Shown piece after piece: positions 16,343 to 23,489 of a DNA stretch of 24,044 nt. The stretch's first letter is position 1; each line of letters starts with the position of its first letter. Source of the DNA: Clostridia bacterium (lineage in GTDB: Bacteria; Bacillota; Clostridia; Christensenellales; UBA1242). The DNA is taken from NCBI GenBank assembly GCA_028694075.1, contig JAQUUD010000014.1:1-24044 (forward strand). The letters run 5' to 3'. The position numbers were made by a program, and so were the translations under genes. Below the pieces are notes generated by a model. It worked only from the letters and a program-made list of their open reading frames with translations. It made no database searches and was not told where the DNA came from.

Positions 16343-16529
16343 TTGCCAATCCTTAAGATATTTTTTGCAGTATTTAATTAATAATTCATTTTCAAAATAA
16401 TTAAAATTCAACATTAATATTATCATAAAATTAGTAAAATGTCATATTTTTTAACTATTTTTACTAATTTATTACTTTTTTTTCATTTCTTATATTATAA
16501 ATAATCATATATGAATTCGAGTTAGAAAA

Positions 16530-16546
16530 CACAGCGAAGCGGGCAA
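16530..16546 (-). repeat. Single GC-rich copy related to the 23.5-kb array and the cloverleaf
   Basis: Minus strand reads TTGCCCGCTTCGCTGTG. Its first half matches the array unit TTGCCCGCTCGC with one extra T; its second half, GCTTCGCTGTG, matches 11 bases of the cloverleaf's middle hairpin (21061-21072). It stands out from very AT-rich surroundings. Confidence 0.45.
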
Positions 16547-16736
16547 TGCAAATCAGTTGAAAGAATAAAAATTAATTAATTCAATTTTTTTGCTATATTT
16601 TTGCGGTCAAAAGGAATACTTTTCCACTTTAATTGTTTTAAAATATTTTTCATATTTGAAGATTTTTTTTGTAATAAATTAAATTCTTTATATCCTAATT
16701 CATTCACAATTTTTAAAAAAATTTAATAAAATATGC

Positions 16737-16765
16737 TTGATTTAATTTTTAAGTAGTGCTATAAT
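16737..16765 (+). promoter_or_regulatory. tRNA-Gly promoter
   Basis: TTGATT (16737-16742), 17-base spacer, TATAAT (16760-16765) with TGC extended -10. Predicted start is near 16772, about 23 bases before the tRNA. Confidence 0.8.
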
Positions 16766-16794
16766 ATGATTGTGTATACGAAACACATAAATAT

Positions 16795-16869
16795 GCGGGA
16801 GTGGCTCAGTGGTAGAGCATTGCCTTGCCAAGGCAAGGGTCGCGAGTTCGAATCTCGTCTTCCGCTCCA
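16795..16869 (+). tRNA. tRNA-Gly (anticodon GCC)
   Basis: Complete 75-base cloverleaf including encoded CCA. Acceptor GCGGGAG pairs with CTTCCGC (one G-U); the D arm has GGCTCAGTGGTAGAGC; the anticodon stem-loop reads TTGCC TTGCCAA GGCAA with anticodon GCC; the T arm is CGAGT TCGAATC TCG-type. No clear terminator follows. Confidence 0.97.
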
Positions 16870-17221
16870 TTAATTTAATAAGGTCAACAAAATAAAAAAT
16901 TAATACTTATGAATCATACTTGATTTTATTAAATACTTTAGGTTTAAACATTAGCCTTAAAATAATAAGAAAAATTGCTTTCAAAAATTCACTTAACATT
17001 GCATATTGTTTTGAGAGTATATCTAAATAGAAACAGCGAAATAATAAGTTTTTAAACTTATTTGGTGCAAAAGTTAAGATTTAAAAAAAATTACATCTCA
17101 ATCACCTTACTTATAAATTGACTTATATTCGTAAAATATTAACTAAAAGCATAATTCTATAAGAACAATATTTTTAACCTCAAATAATTGCAAAAATATC
17201 AATTCTTACATTAACCGGCAT
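16870..17221 (+). other. 352-base gene-free spacer between tRNA-Gly and tRNA-Cys
   Basis: No open reading frame or RNA gene recognised. The only structure is an AT-rich inverted repeat, AATAAGTTT/AAACTTATT with a 2-base centre, at 17043-17062, without a T-tract. Confidence 0.6.
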
Positions 17222-17296
17222 GGTACCATAGCCAAGTGGTAAGGCAAGGGTCTGCAAAACCCTCATACCCCAGTTCAAATCTGGGTGGTACCTCCA
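17222..17296 (+). tRNA. tRNA-Cys (anticodon GCA)
   Basis: Complete 75-base tRNA with encoded CCA. Acceptor GGTACCA pairs perfectly with TGGTACC; anticodon stem AGGGT/ACCCT encloses loop CTGCAAA with anticodon GCA; T arm CCCAG TTCAAAT CTGGG. Discriminator is T, as expected for Cys. The 17297-17587 spacer after it shows nothing recognisable. Confidence 0.97.
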
Positions 17297-17587
17297 TCGG
17301 CGTTAATTAATTTAGTGCCTTGCCTAGTCAAATTAATACTTAAATATCAATTTTTACTTGAATTTTATTTAAATTTTGAAAAAATCCGGCTTTAACAAAC
17401 ACGTGTTGGACAAGCAAATTCAATTTATATTATTAACAATGAATAATTACAAATAATTGAAATTTTAATATAGGTAAAGTTAAAAACTTAGAAAATATTA
17501 AAAATTTAAAAATAAAATTTATGCAAGTAGATTAACAACAAGAATTGATTTTTACAAATAAACTCGTAAAAAAATATTAAAAAATAT

Positions 17588-17674
17588 GCGGTTGTGGCGA
17601 AATCGGTAGACGCACAGGACTTAAAATCCTGGGAAGGCAACTTCGTGTGGGTTCAAGTCCCACCATCCGCACCA
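17588..17674 (+). tRNA. tRNA-Leu (anticodon TAA)
   Basis: Complete 87-base class II tRNA with encoded CCA. Anticodon stem CAGGA/TCCTG encloses CTTAAAA, anticodon TAA. The long variable arm (GGGAAGGCAACTTCGT) and T arm GTGGG TTCAAGT CCCAC are intact. The acceptor stem GCGGTTG/CATCCGC has a U-U mismatch at the fifth pair, which the decayed copy at 18822 shares. A terminator follows directly. Confidence 0.95.
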
Positions 17675-17684
17675 TAAAATAGAG

Positions 17685-17707
17685 CCACATTATATTGTGG
17701 TTTTTTT
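17685..17707 (+). terminator. tRNA-Leu terminator
   Basis: CCACA (17685-17689), 6-base loop, TGTGG (17696-17700), then seven Ts, 10 bases after the tRNA end. Confidence 0.85.
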
Positions 17708-17906
17708 GTTTGATTAAGCAATGTTGATATTTTAAAATAATAGTTGAATTTAGTCAAAAGAAGTTAAGGTATTCGTATTAGTTTTACAATAAGTAAAACA
17801 ATCCATAAATTAGAAATGAAACAAATATACTAAGAGTCCGTGAAGTTTTATTTATTTGCTTGGTTAACACCAACTGCCCATAAAAAGGATTTCATTCAAA
17901 ATCAAT

Positions 17907-17934
17907 AAAAAAACAAGGAATATTATTCCCTGTT
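17907..17934 (-). terminator. Terminator of the lipoprotein gene at 17994
   Basis: Minus strand: ACAGGGAAT (17925-17933), 3-base loop, ATTCCTTGT (17913-17921, one G-U), then a run of Ts (17907-17912). Confidence 0.8.
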
Positions 17935-17972
17935 AAAAATTTATTGCTTGCTCAATTATTTTTTTTAATTAT

Positions 17973-18001
17973 TTGCATAATTTTTTAATTTAATTATGCA
18001 A
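17973..18001. repeat. Inverted repeat with TTGCATAATT arms at the end of the lipoprotein gene
   Basis: TTGCATAATT (17973-17982) and AATTATGCAA (17992-18001) are perfect 10-base arms around 9 bases, overlapping the lipoprotein stop codon. No T-tract follows on the minus strand, so it is not itself a terminator. The arms equal the two overlapping halves of the palindrome at 8735-8750. Confidence 0.5.
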
Positions 18002-18620
18002 CAAGTTTTTTAGTTATATCCGTAAAGTCAATTACATAATTAACAGATACTGCTTCTGTTGCATCAGTTGGAGTCCATTCCAAAGTTACGTGTGATATTG
18101 CATCACCTGCTGTGTTACAAATGACATATATATAACCATCTCGGTCGAAACTTGGAAGTGAATCAACAACACCTGCGGTGTTTAATTCAAATGTTTGAGT
18201 TAATGTTGTGTCTTCATCAGCATCTGTTTTATAACAATCATCAATTATAATAACAGAATCAGCATCGTCCATCATTTCTTGTGTGATGGTCAATGTGAAC
18301 ATTACAACAAGATTACCTTTATCATTTGCGGTTAAGAATAATTGACCGAAATTAGCGGTGGATAATTCTTCAACCGCACCTGTAACTTTTATGCCAAAAT
18401 TTGTTTCTCCCGCAGTTGCTTCTTCAGGTGCAACTGCTGTAAGGGTTAGTTCACTGCTGTCAATCGTAAAGCCATAAGGGGCTCCCATTCCTAGTCTCAT
18501 CTCACCAGTTGTATATGTAACACCACATGCTGTAAGCAACATTACACATCCAAGTACTAGAACCAAACCAATTGCACAAATTGCGCTAATAAATTTGTTT
18601 TTAGAAACTGCTTCTTTCAT
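17994..18620 (-). CDS. Small acidic lipoprotein of unknown function
   Basis: A 208-residue predicted lipoprotein. After a basic start (MKEAVSKNKF) comes a hydrophobic signal (ISAICAIGLVLVLGCVMLL) and lipobox LTAC, placing the lipid-bearing Cys at about residue 32. The mature part is acidic and rich in Thr/Ala/Asp/Glu, with beta-like stretches, and is not recognised. The frame is open to 18707, but AAAGGAG 7 bases before the ATG at 18618-18620, together with the signal peptide, sets the start. Base composition is visibly less AT-rich than neighbouring genes, with many GCA/GTT/ACT codons, which may mean high expression or separate ancestry. It sits between a good and a decayed tRNA-Leu, pointing the opposite way. 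Confidence 0.82.
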   Translation of the reverse strand: MKEAVSKNKFISAICAIGLVLVLGCVMLLTACGVTYTTGEMRLGMGAPYGFTIDSSELTLTAVAPEEATAGETNFGIKVTGAVEELSTANFGQLFLTANDKGNLVVMFTLTITQEMMDDADSVIIIDDCYKTDADEDTTLTQTFELNTAGVVDSLPSFDRDGYIYVICNTAGDAISHVTLEWTPTDATEAVSVNYVIDFTDITKKLVA

Positions 18621-18821
18621 TTTTTTTCTCCTTTTTTTATTAAAAGTCTTATTAAATTCACAAGCAAGCATGAAATTTAAATCGGCGGACTTATTTATTA
18701 TGGTCAATTTTCATTATAATAAACTATAAATTAATATTTTAAATATTTTTTCTTAAGTATAATATAAATCATTGCAAAAAGTGTAAAGCAAGAAACTTAT
18801 CATAAAACAAAATTAAGATAT

Positions 18822-18907
18822 GTGGTTGTGGCGGAATCGGTAGACGCACAAGATTAAAATCCTGAGAAGGCAACTTCGTGTGAGTTCAAATCCCACCATC
18901 CGAACCA
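18822..18907 (+). pseudogene. Decayed tRNA-Leu(TAA) copy
   Basis: 86 bases closely matching the tRNA-Leu at 17588, with encoded CCA kept. Damage: one base lost in the anticodon loop (loop TTAAAA, 6 bases), an A/C mismatch in the anticodon stem (CAAGA/TCCTG), an A/C mismatch in the T stem (GTGAG/CCCAC), and a broken first acceptor pair (G/A) plus T-G second pair. The variable arm is nearly unchanged. Probably non-functional. It is followed by its own terminator, so it looks like a duplication of the tRNA plus terminator. Confidence 0.85.
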
Positions 18908-18908
18908 T

Positions 18909-18937
18909 AAAAAAACCACAAGATCTTGTGGTTTTTT
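18909..18937. terminator. Bidirectional terminator after the tRNA-Leu copy
   Basis: Palindrome CCACAAGATCTTGTGG (18916-18931), flanked by seven As and six Ts. It can end both the decayed tRNA on the plus strand and the membrane-protein gene at 18953 on the minus strand. Confidence 0.88.
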
Positions 18938-18952
18938 GTTGGATATCAAAAT

Positions 18953-19606
18953 TTATTTTGTTTGATCGTCGTTATTTTTTTCACTCTCATATTTCTTATT
19001 TAATAAAATCTTTATTATTTTAGTCAATGCAAATAAAATGGCAGAGAAAATAATACCCAATATAATAAATTCAAATGCTTCTAAAATTTGGAGCATTGCT
19101 ATTGTCATTAGTGCTTCACTAATTAATGCATCGCCTCCTGCATTCGAATTTATAAAATTTACAATCCCAGAAATTAAATAAATTAAAAACAGCAAGACTG
19201 AAATACATAAAAGTAAATAACCTGCCAAATTGCAATATTTTTCAACAGTTAAATTTAATTTTTTTTTATTACTTTTTATTAATTTATTTAATCTTTTATT
19301 TTCTTTTTCTAATTTTTGTATTCTTTTATTTTCTTTTTCTAATTTTTGTATCTTTTTGTTTTCTATTATAGAATCTTTCGACTCTACTGTCTTTATGTTT
19401 TGATTACTCTCAATACTAATAGTATTTTTTTTAAATGTATTATATAACATAAACACAGTTCCAATTAAAAATAGTATTATACCAAGTATGAAAAATATAA
19501 GTCCACACTTAAATATTGAAAAAACCATTATAAATGAAGCCGCACATATCTCAAAAACAAATCCTATAGTAAATCCATACTTTTTAAAAAATTCTTTTAA
19601 ACTCAT
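18953..19606 (-). CDS. Membrane protein with internal coiled coil, unknown
   Basis: A 217-residue protein I do not recognise. Two membrane helices near the N-terminus (about residues 12-31 and 34-55), a hydrophilic middle (56-120), then two more hydrophobic helices (about 127-150 and 165-198) and a charged tail (YESEKNNDDQTK). The middle is Lys/Glu-rich and contains a 10-residue tandem duplication, KIQKLEKENK then RIQKLEKENK, encoded by a 30-bp direct repeat (19291-19350), with a weaker third unit (RLNKLIKSNK). It likely forms a coiled coil. Start supported by AAGGGGA with 6-base spacing, and an extended -10 promoter lies at 19668. It is divergent from murG. Function unknown. Confidence 0.8.
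   Translation of the reverse strand: MSLKEFFKKYGFTIGFVFEICAASFIMVFSIFKCGLIFFILGIILFLIGTVFMLYNTFKKNTISIESNQNIKTVESKDSIIENKKIQKLEKENKRIQKLEKENKRLNKLIKSNKKKLNLTVEKYCNLAGYLLLCISVLLFLIYLISGIVNFINSNAGGDALISEALMTIAMLQILEAFEFIILGIIFSAILFALTKIIKILLNKKYESEKNNDDQTK
19291..19350 (-). repeat. 30-bp tandem direct repeat inside the coiled-coil gene
   Basis: Two adjacent 30-base copies (19291-19320 and 19321-19350) differ at one base. They encode consecutive 10-residue units of the coiled coil, a length that is not a heptad multiple. Confidence 0.85.
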
Positions 19607-19667
19607 CTTTATCCCCTTTTTTATTTTGAATATAATTTGCAGTATTTACTAACTGCTTCTATTTGAG

Positions 19668-19673
19668 ATTATA
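19668..19673 (-). promoter_or_regulatory. Extended -10 promoter for the membrane-protein gene at 18953
   Basis: Minus strand TGaTATAAT with -10 at 19668-19673; only a weak TTTATT lies at the -35 position. The GTGATATAATC context is identical to that of the infC promoter. Leader of about 55 bases. Confidence 0.6.
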
Positions 19674-19765
19674 TCACATATATTGATAAAAATAAATCAG
19701 TATTTGTTAAAAAGGATTTATTGAAATTTTAAAAGATACATCATAATTAGGTTGTGATTTCCCAA

Positions 19766-19801
19766 AAATTTTTGAATAATATAATGCAAATTTTTGAATA
19801 A
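19766..19801 (+). promoter_or_regulatory. murG upstream region: TATAAT between two direct repeats
   Basis: AAATTTTTGAATAA occurs at 19766-19779 and again at 19788-19801, 22 bases apart, on either side of a TATAAT (19780-19785). No good -35 is present, so the -10 may need an activator, or the repeats may be an operator (inference). Confidence 0.4.
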
Positions 19802-19819
19802 AATATTATTGGAGGTAAT

Positions 19820-20890
19820 ATGAAAAAAATTATACTGACAGGTGGAGGAACAGCCGGTCATATTATGCCCCACATCGCACTTTTGCCTTATTTAAGTTCA
19901 CATTTTGAAATTTATTATTTAGGTAATTCAAGCGGTATGGAAAACGAACTTATGAAGAATTATCCAAATGTCAAATTTATTGGCATAAATTCCGTAAAAT
20001 TTATAAGAAAATTAACTTTTAAGAATTTTTTAATACCTTTTAAACTTTTGAAATATATAAAGGAAACAAGGAAAATACTGCAAAAAATTAAACCCGATGT
20101 TATTTTTGCAAAAGGCGGGGCGGTTTCTCTGCCTGTTGTTTATGCCGGTAAAAAATTAAAAATTCCAATTTTGGCTCACGAGTCTGATGTCAGTTTTGGG
20201 CTGGCAAATAAACTGATATTAAGAAAGTGTGATGTTATGTTCACCAGTTTTCGTGAAACCTGCCTTAATAACAAATGTGTGTATTCAGGAAGCCCTGTCA
20301 GAAATGAAATATTTAAAGGTAACAAGTCAAAAGCAAAAAATCTTTGCAATTTCAAAAACGACTTGCCTGTTATTATGATTTTCGGCGGAAGTATGGGCGC
20401 AAAACGAATTAATGAGTTTATTTTTGCCAACTTGGAAAATCTAAAAGATTTTAATATCATTCATATTGTGGGAAAAGGAAATGCCACAAATATTTATCAA
20501 AATAATTATTATCAGATTGAATTTACAACAAGCATATTTGATTTTTTTGCACTTAGCGATGTTGTGATTTGCCGTGCGGGTTCAAATTCAATTTTTGAAC
20601 TTTTGGCGCTTAAAATTCCTATGATTTTAATTCCGCTTGCAAAAAAGGAATCTCGTGGTGATCAATTGGAAAATGCCGAAGTTTTCAAGAAAAATGGTTA
20701 TGCAAAGGTGATTTTTGAGAAAGATTTAGAGATAAATAATTTGAAAAATAAAATCAATTATTGCTTAAAAAACTCAACGGCAATAAAAGAAAAAATGAAT
20801 AGTTACAAAGCACTGGACACAAATAAATTAATTTTTAATTATCTTATAAATTATGCGGAAGGCAATAAGGTGTTAAAATTGAGAATTTAA
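19820..20890 (+). CDS. murG: MurG, lipid II synthase (GlcNAc transferase)
   Basis: MurG transfers GlcNAc from UDP-GlcNAc to lipid I on the inner face of the membrane, giving lipid II for peptidoglycan. The 356-residue length is normal. N-domain: GGGTAGHIMPHIA (residues 8-20) binds the lipid carrier side; KPDVIFAKGGAVSLP and HESDVSFGLANK are typical. C-domain: VIMIFGGSMGAKRIN, ADVVICRAGS-type motif (SDVVICRAGSNSIFELLALK) and GDQLENA, which contact UDP-GlcNAc. Compared with usual RAGAxT the protein has RAGSNS. Ribosome site GGAGG with 6-base spacing. It stands alone, outside any division and cell-wall cluster, and is convergent with the acyl-CoA synthetase gene, the cloverleaf element lying between. 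Confidence 0.95.
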   Translation: MKKIILTGGGTAGHIMPHIALLPYLSSHFEIYYLGNSSGMENELMKNYPNVKFIGINSVKFIRKLTFKNFLIPFKLLKYIKETRKILQKIKPDVIFAKGGAVSLPVVYAGKKLKIPILAHESDVSFGLANKLILRKCDVMFTSFRETCLNNKCVYSGSPVRNEIFKGNKSKAKNLCNFKNDLPVIMIFGGSMGAKRINEFIFANLENLKDFNIIHIVGKGNATNIYQNNYYQIEFTTSIFDFFALSDVVICRAGSNSIFELLALKIPMILIPLAKKESRGDQLENAEVFKKNGYAKVIFEKDLEINNLKNKINYCLKNSTAIKEKMNSYKALDTNKLIFNYLINYAEGNKVLKLRI

Positions 20891-21232
20891 GATCTCATTG
20901 AAAATCTGAAATTAGTTATATGAAATATGCGAATTTTAGTTGAATTTAAAAAAAGTCGGAGTTTACTGGCTATATAAATTGTTAATGTTAATCGATTTAT
21001 ACCCGAAATCAAAACACGCCGGCGGAAAATTTGTTGACCATTAAGGTCAACAAATCGCACAGCTTCGCTGTGCCCTGCAGATGCCTCTAGGCATCTGCAG
21101 ATTCCGCCGGCGTTATTTTGCTTACTCTTTGTCAAACTTTAAACAACAAAAAATATCAAAAATAAACCAACTCAATCTTTTTCGAAACTAAATGTTATAT
21201 ATTATTCATATAAAATTAAATTAACTCAAATC
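20891..21232. other. 342-base intergenic region holding the cloverleaf element
   Basis: Between convergent murG and the acyl-CoA synthetase gene. It contains no believable gene. The cloverleaf at 21011-21119 is nearly centred, with about 120 AT-rich bases on each side showing no other structure. Confidence 0.7.
21011..21119. repeat. GC-rich cloverleaf inverted-repeat element
   Basis: Outer stem CGCCGGCGGAA (21017-21027) with TTCCGCCGGCG (21102-21112), 11 bp perfect, extended by A-T at 21016/21113 and, past a small bulge, AAAA (21011-21014) with TTTT (21116-21119). Inside are three perfect hairpins: 21029-21055 (11-bp stem, ATTTGTTGACC arm, 5-base loop), 21057-21073 (7-bp stem GCACAGC, TTC loop), and 21075-21100 (11-bp stem CTGCAGATGCC, TCTA loop). 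The four linkers are one base each (A, C, C, A). The flanking A and T tracts would let it act as a bidirectional terminator; it is far larger than a normal one. It is not a tRNA: stem sizes are wrong and there is no CCA. Confidence 0.9.
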
Positions 21233-23359
21233 TTATTTCAAAACAATTCTCGCGTCAACTGTGAAAATTTCGCCTTCTGAACTCACCATAATCGGATTGA
21301 TATCAATTTCGTTAATCTCACTATTTTCTTCAACCATCTGACTTAAACTGAGCAAAATATTTCTCATTTTTGTTAAATCAGCTGGTTTAAAACCCCTGAC
21401 CTCTTTAAGCATATTAAACGCTTTTGTTTTTTTAATTAAATTTTCAGCATTATACGCAGATAATGGGCAAGCACTGAATGCAACTTCTTTTAAAACTTCC
21501 AAAAAAATTCCGCCCACACCAAACATTGCAACATTTTCGCCTTGCTTATTGACAATTCCAGCAACAAACTCTCTTTTTGAATTAATTTGTTTCATTACAA
21601 TAACACATTCAAGGTTTTCAATTTCATTCAGTTTTTCAAGCCTATTAAATAACGCATTCCATTCATTTTGAAGTTCGTTTTTATTTCGAATGTTTGTAAC
21701 AACTCCCCCAACTTCAGTTTTGTGAGAAATTGTTTTGCTGGAAATTTTTAAAACAACAGGATAACCAATTTTTTCCGCAATCTTTTCAGCATCTTTAAAA
21801 GTATATGCCGGTTCAAATTTTGCAACTGGAATATTATAATATTCAAAAATTTTCAAACTTGAATATGTTGAAATTTGTTTTATCCCGCTCTTTTTATATT
21901 GCTCTAAAATATTTTTTACTGCCTTTTCATCAACCTTGATTTCTGGGGTTTCATTTCTTTCCACACAAAGCGAATGTTTTCTTTCAAGCAATCGGCTTAT
22001 GCCGTGCATTGCATCAACTGCGTAACTAAAAATCGGAATTGTGCAATTTTTTATTATTTTTTTAAGTCGAATTGGGAAATCAGTTGTTGTCATAAAAACC
22101 GCAACAATCGGTTTATCCAGATATTTGTTTTTTAATTCTTCCAAATCTTCAATAATTCCCGTGTCATTTTGCTCGGTTATATAAAGATAAATAACCATAA
22201 GCATTCCCACATTACTGTCTGAAAGCACGGTATCGACTGCTTTTGTATATTGCTCATGTGTAGCGCTGGCAATCACATCAAGTGGATTATTAATACCCGC
22301 CTGCGGAGGCAAAAACTGCTTCAAAGTCTGCTTGGTTGCATCAGATAACTCGGCTAATTCAATGTTGTATTCGCTTGCCGTATCTGTTGCCATAACTCCC
22401 GGACCACCTGCATTTGTAATTATTGCAAGTTTTTCATTTTTAGGCAAATTACAATTATTAAAAACCTGTGCAGTAATAAACATTTCTCTTAAATATTTTT
22501 CACGAATAACTCCGGCACTTGAAAGCAAAGCATCAGCAAGTGTATCATCTCCTGCAAGCGAGCCAGTATGACTTGCCGCCGCTTTTGTTCCAATTGAACT
22601 TCTGCCCGACTTAATCACAAGAATCGGTTTAACTTTGTTAACCCTTGCACAAATTTCTTTAAATCTTTTGCTGTCTGGAATGCTTTCAATATAAATCAAA
22701 ATTTGATTTATATTATCATCGTGTTCCCAAAGTTCAATAACATCAAGCACATTAATATCCGCTTGATTGCCAAGGCTTATCATTTGCCCCAGACCAACTC
22801 TGATTTGCGGTAAAATATTAATTATTCCGCTTGCGAGCGCGCCCGATTGAGTTGCCAATCCAATCTTCCCCGCTACTGGATTTTCTGGTGCAAAACAAGC
22901 ATTAAAATTCACATTAGGCGATGAATTAATAACCCCCAAACAATTAGGACCGATTAATGTCATTTCGTATTTTTTTATGGTTTTTATAATATCTTGTTCA
23001 AGTTTAAGCCCTTCTGCTCCAATTTCTTTAAAACCACTTGAAATTATAATAACACCATTAATATTCGCTTTGTGACATTCTTCAATTGCGCTTAAAACAT
23101 TAATGTTTGGTATTGCAATAACTGCAACATCAACATCTTTTTTTATATCTATCACGCTGGCAAATGCCGTAATATCTTCAACGCTTTCATATTTTAAATT
23201 AACAGGATAAATTTTTCCCTTAAAACCAAATTCTTTTAAACGCAATATGATTTCATTTCCAACAGTGCCCTTTTTATTGCTTGCGCCAATAACTGCAACA
23301 GATCTTGCATACATTATTTTTCTCAAATTCTCAATTCTTTTAGACAGTACTTTACTCAT
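21233..23359 (-). CDS. ADP-forming acyl-CoA synthetase (acetate-CoA ligase), fused alpha and beta subunits
   Basis: This enzyme group interconverts acyl-CoA + ADP + Pi and acid + ATP + CoA, giving ATP in acetate or branched-acid fermentation. The 708 residues hold the alpha part first: a CoA-binding Rossmann domain (SVAVIGASNKKGTVGNEI, residues 20-37), GPNCLGVIN, and the phospho-histidine loop SHTGSLAG with His-264; then a second ligase domain (ITNAGGPGVMATD, PPQAGINNPLDV), and finally the beta ATP-grasp domain from about residue 490 (YNIPVAKFEPAYT, GYPVVLKISSKTISHKTEVG, GVGGIFLEVLKEVAF, EIDINPIMV). There is no acetyltransferase domain, so it is not PatZ-like. AAAGGAG lies a rather long 13 bases before the ATG. 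Own promoter at 23383-23411. Substrate cannot be told from sequence. Confidence 0.92.
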   Translation of the reverse strand: MSKVLSKRIENLRKIMYARSVAVIGASNKKGTVGNEIILRLKEFGFKGKIYPVNLKYESVEDITAFASVIDIKKDVDVAVIAIPNINVLSAIEECHKANINGVIIISSGFKEIGAEGLKLEQDIIKTIKKYEMTLIGPNCLGVINSSPNVNFNACFAPENPVAGKIGLATQSGALASGIINILPQIRVGLGQMISLGNQADINVLDVIELWEHDDNINQILIYIESIPDSKRFKEICARVNKVKPILVIKSGRSSIGTKAAASHTGSLAGDDTLADALLSSAGVIREKYLREMFITAQVFNNCNLPKNEKLAIITNAGGPGVMATDTASEYNIELAELSDATKQTLKQFLPPQAGINNPLDVIASATHEQYTKAVDTVLSDSNVGMLMVIYLYITEQNDTGIIEDLEELKNKYLDKPIVAVFMTTTDFPIRLKKIIKNCTIPIFSYAVDAMHGISRLLERKHSLCVERNETPEIKVDEKAVKNILEQYKKSGIKQISTYSSLKIFEYYNIPVAKFEPAYTFKDAEKIAEKIGYPVVLKISSKTISHKTEVGGVVTNIRNKNELQNEWNALFNRLEKLNEIENLECVIVMKQINSKREFVAGIVNKQGENVAMFGVGGIFLEVLKEVAFSACPLSAYNAENLIKKTKAFNMLKEVRGFKPADLTKMRNILLSLSQMVEENSEINEIDINPIMVSSEGEIFTVDARIVLK

Positions 23360-23382
23360 TATTTTTTAAAAACTCCTTTCGT

Positions 23383-23411
23383 ATTATATCATTGACAAAT
23401 TTTTGAGTAAA
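23383..23411 (-). promoter_or_regulatory. Promoter of the acyl-CoA synthetase gene
   Basis: Minus strand: TTTACT (23406-23411), 17-base spacer, TATAAT (23383-23388) with TGa extended -10. The predicted start near 23376 falls inside the AAAGGAG ribosome site (23373-23379), so the leader would be only about 18 bases. Confidence 0.7.
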
Positions 23412-23489
23412 GCAAATAAGCAAAATTTAAAAATTAATTAAGAATTATAATTATTTTCACAACATGTAATTTTTAGTAGACTTATTCAA

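Larger units (their letters stand above)
16343..16794. other. 452-base gene-free stretch before tRNA-Gly
   Basis: No convincing gene. It holds the upstream region of the giant surface gene (a weak minus-strand ATGACA/TAATAT pair around 16412-16445), the GC-rich 17-mer at 16530-16546, and the tRNA-Gly promoter at 16737-16765. The rest is AT-rich without recognisable structure. Confidence 0.6.
17675..17993. other. 319-base gap after tRNA-Leu
   Basis: Contains the tRNA-Leu terminator (17685-17707) and the lipoprotein terminator (17907-17934). The stretch between has no gene; a small TTGGTTAACACCAA hairpin is present near 17861-17874. Confidence 0.6.

Noticed and set aside
16343..16426. Longer N-terminus of the giant surface protein
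   Set aside because: The internal ATG at 16340-16342 has a good ribosome site and starts a normal signal peptide.
17278..17291. T-box motif (GGGTGGTACC)
   Set aside because: It is the 3' T-arm and acceptor of tRNA-Cys, not a leader element.
18621..18707. Longer N-terminus of the acidic lipoprotein
   Set aside because: It would place 29 hydrophilic residues before the signal peptide; the internal ATG has AAAGGAG at ideal spacing.
21011..21119. tRNA gene or integron attC site
   Set aside because: Stem lengths 11/11/7/11 and absence of T-loop, D-loop and CCA exclude a tRNA; no integron core site or integrase is present and the stems lack the extrahelical bases typical of attC.
20887..21135. 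Small protein on the minus strand across the cloverleaf
   Set aside because: Open only because the inverted repeats contain no stop in that frame; no ribosome site and no recognisable protein.
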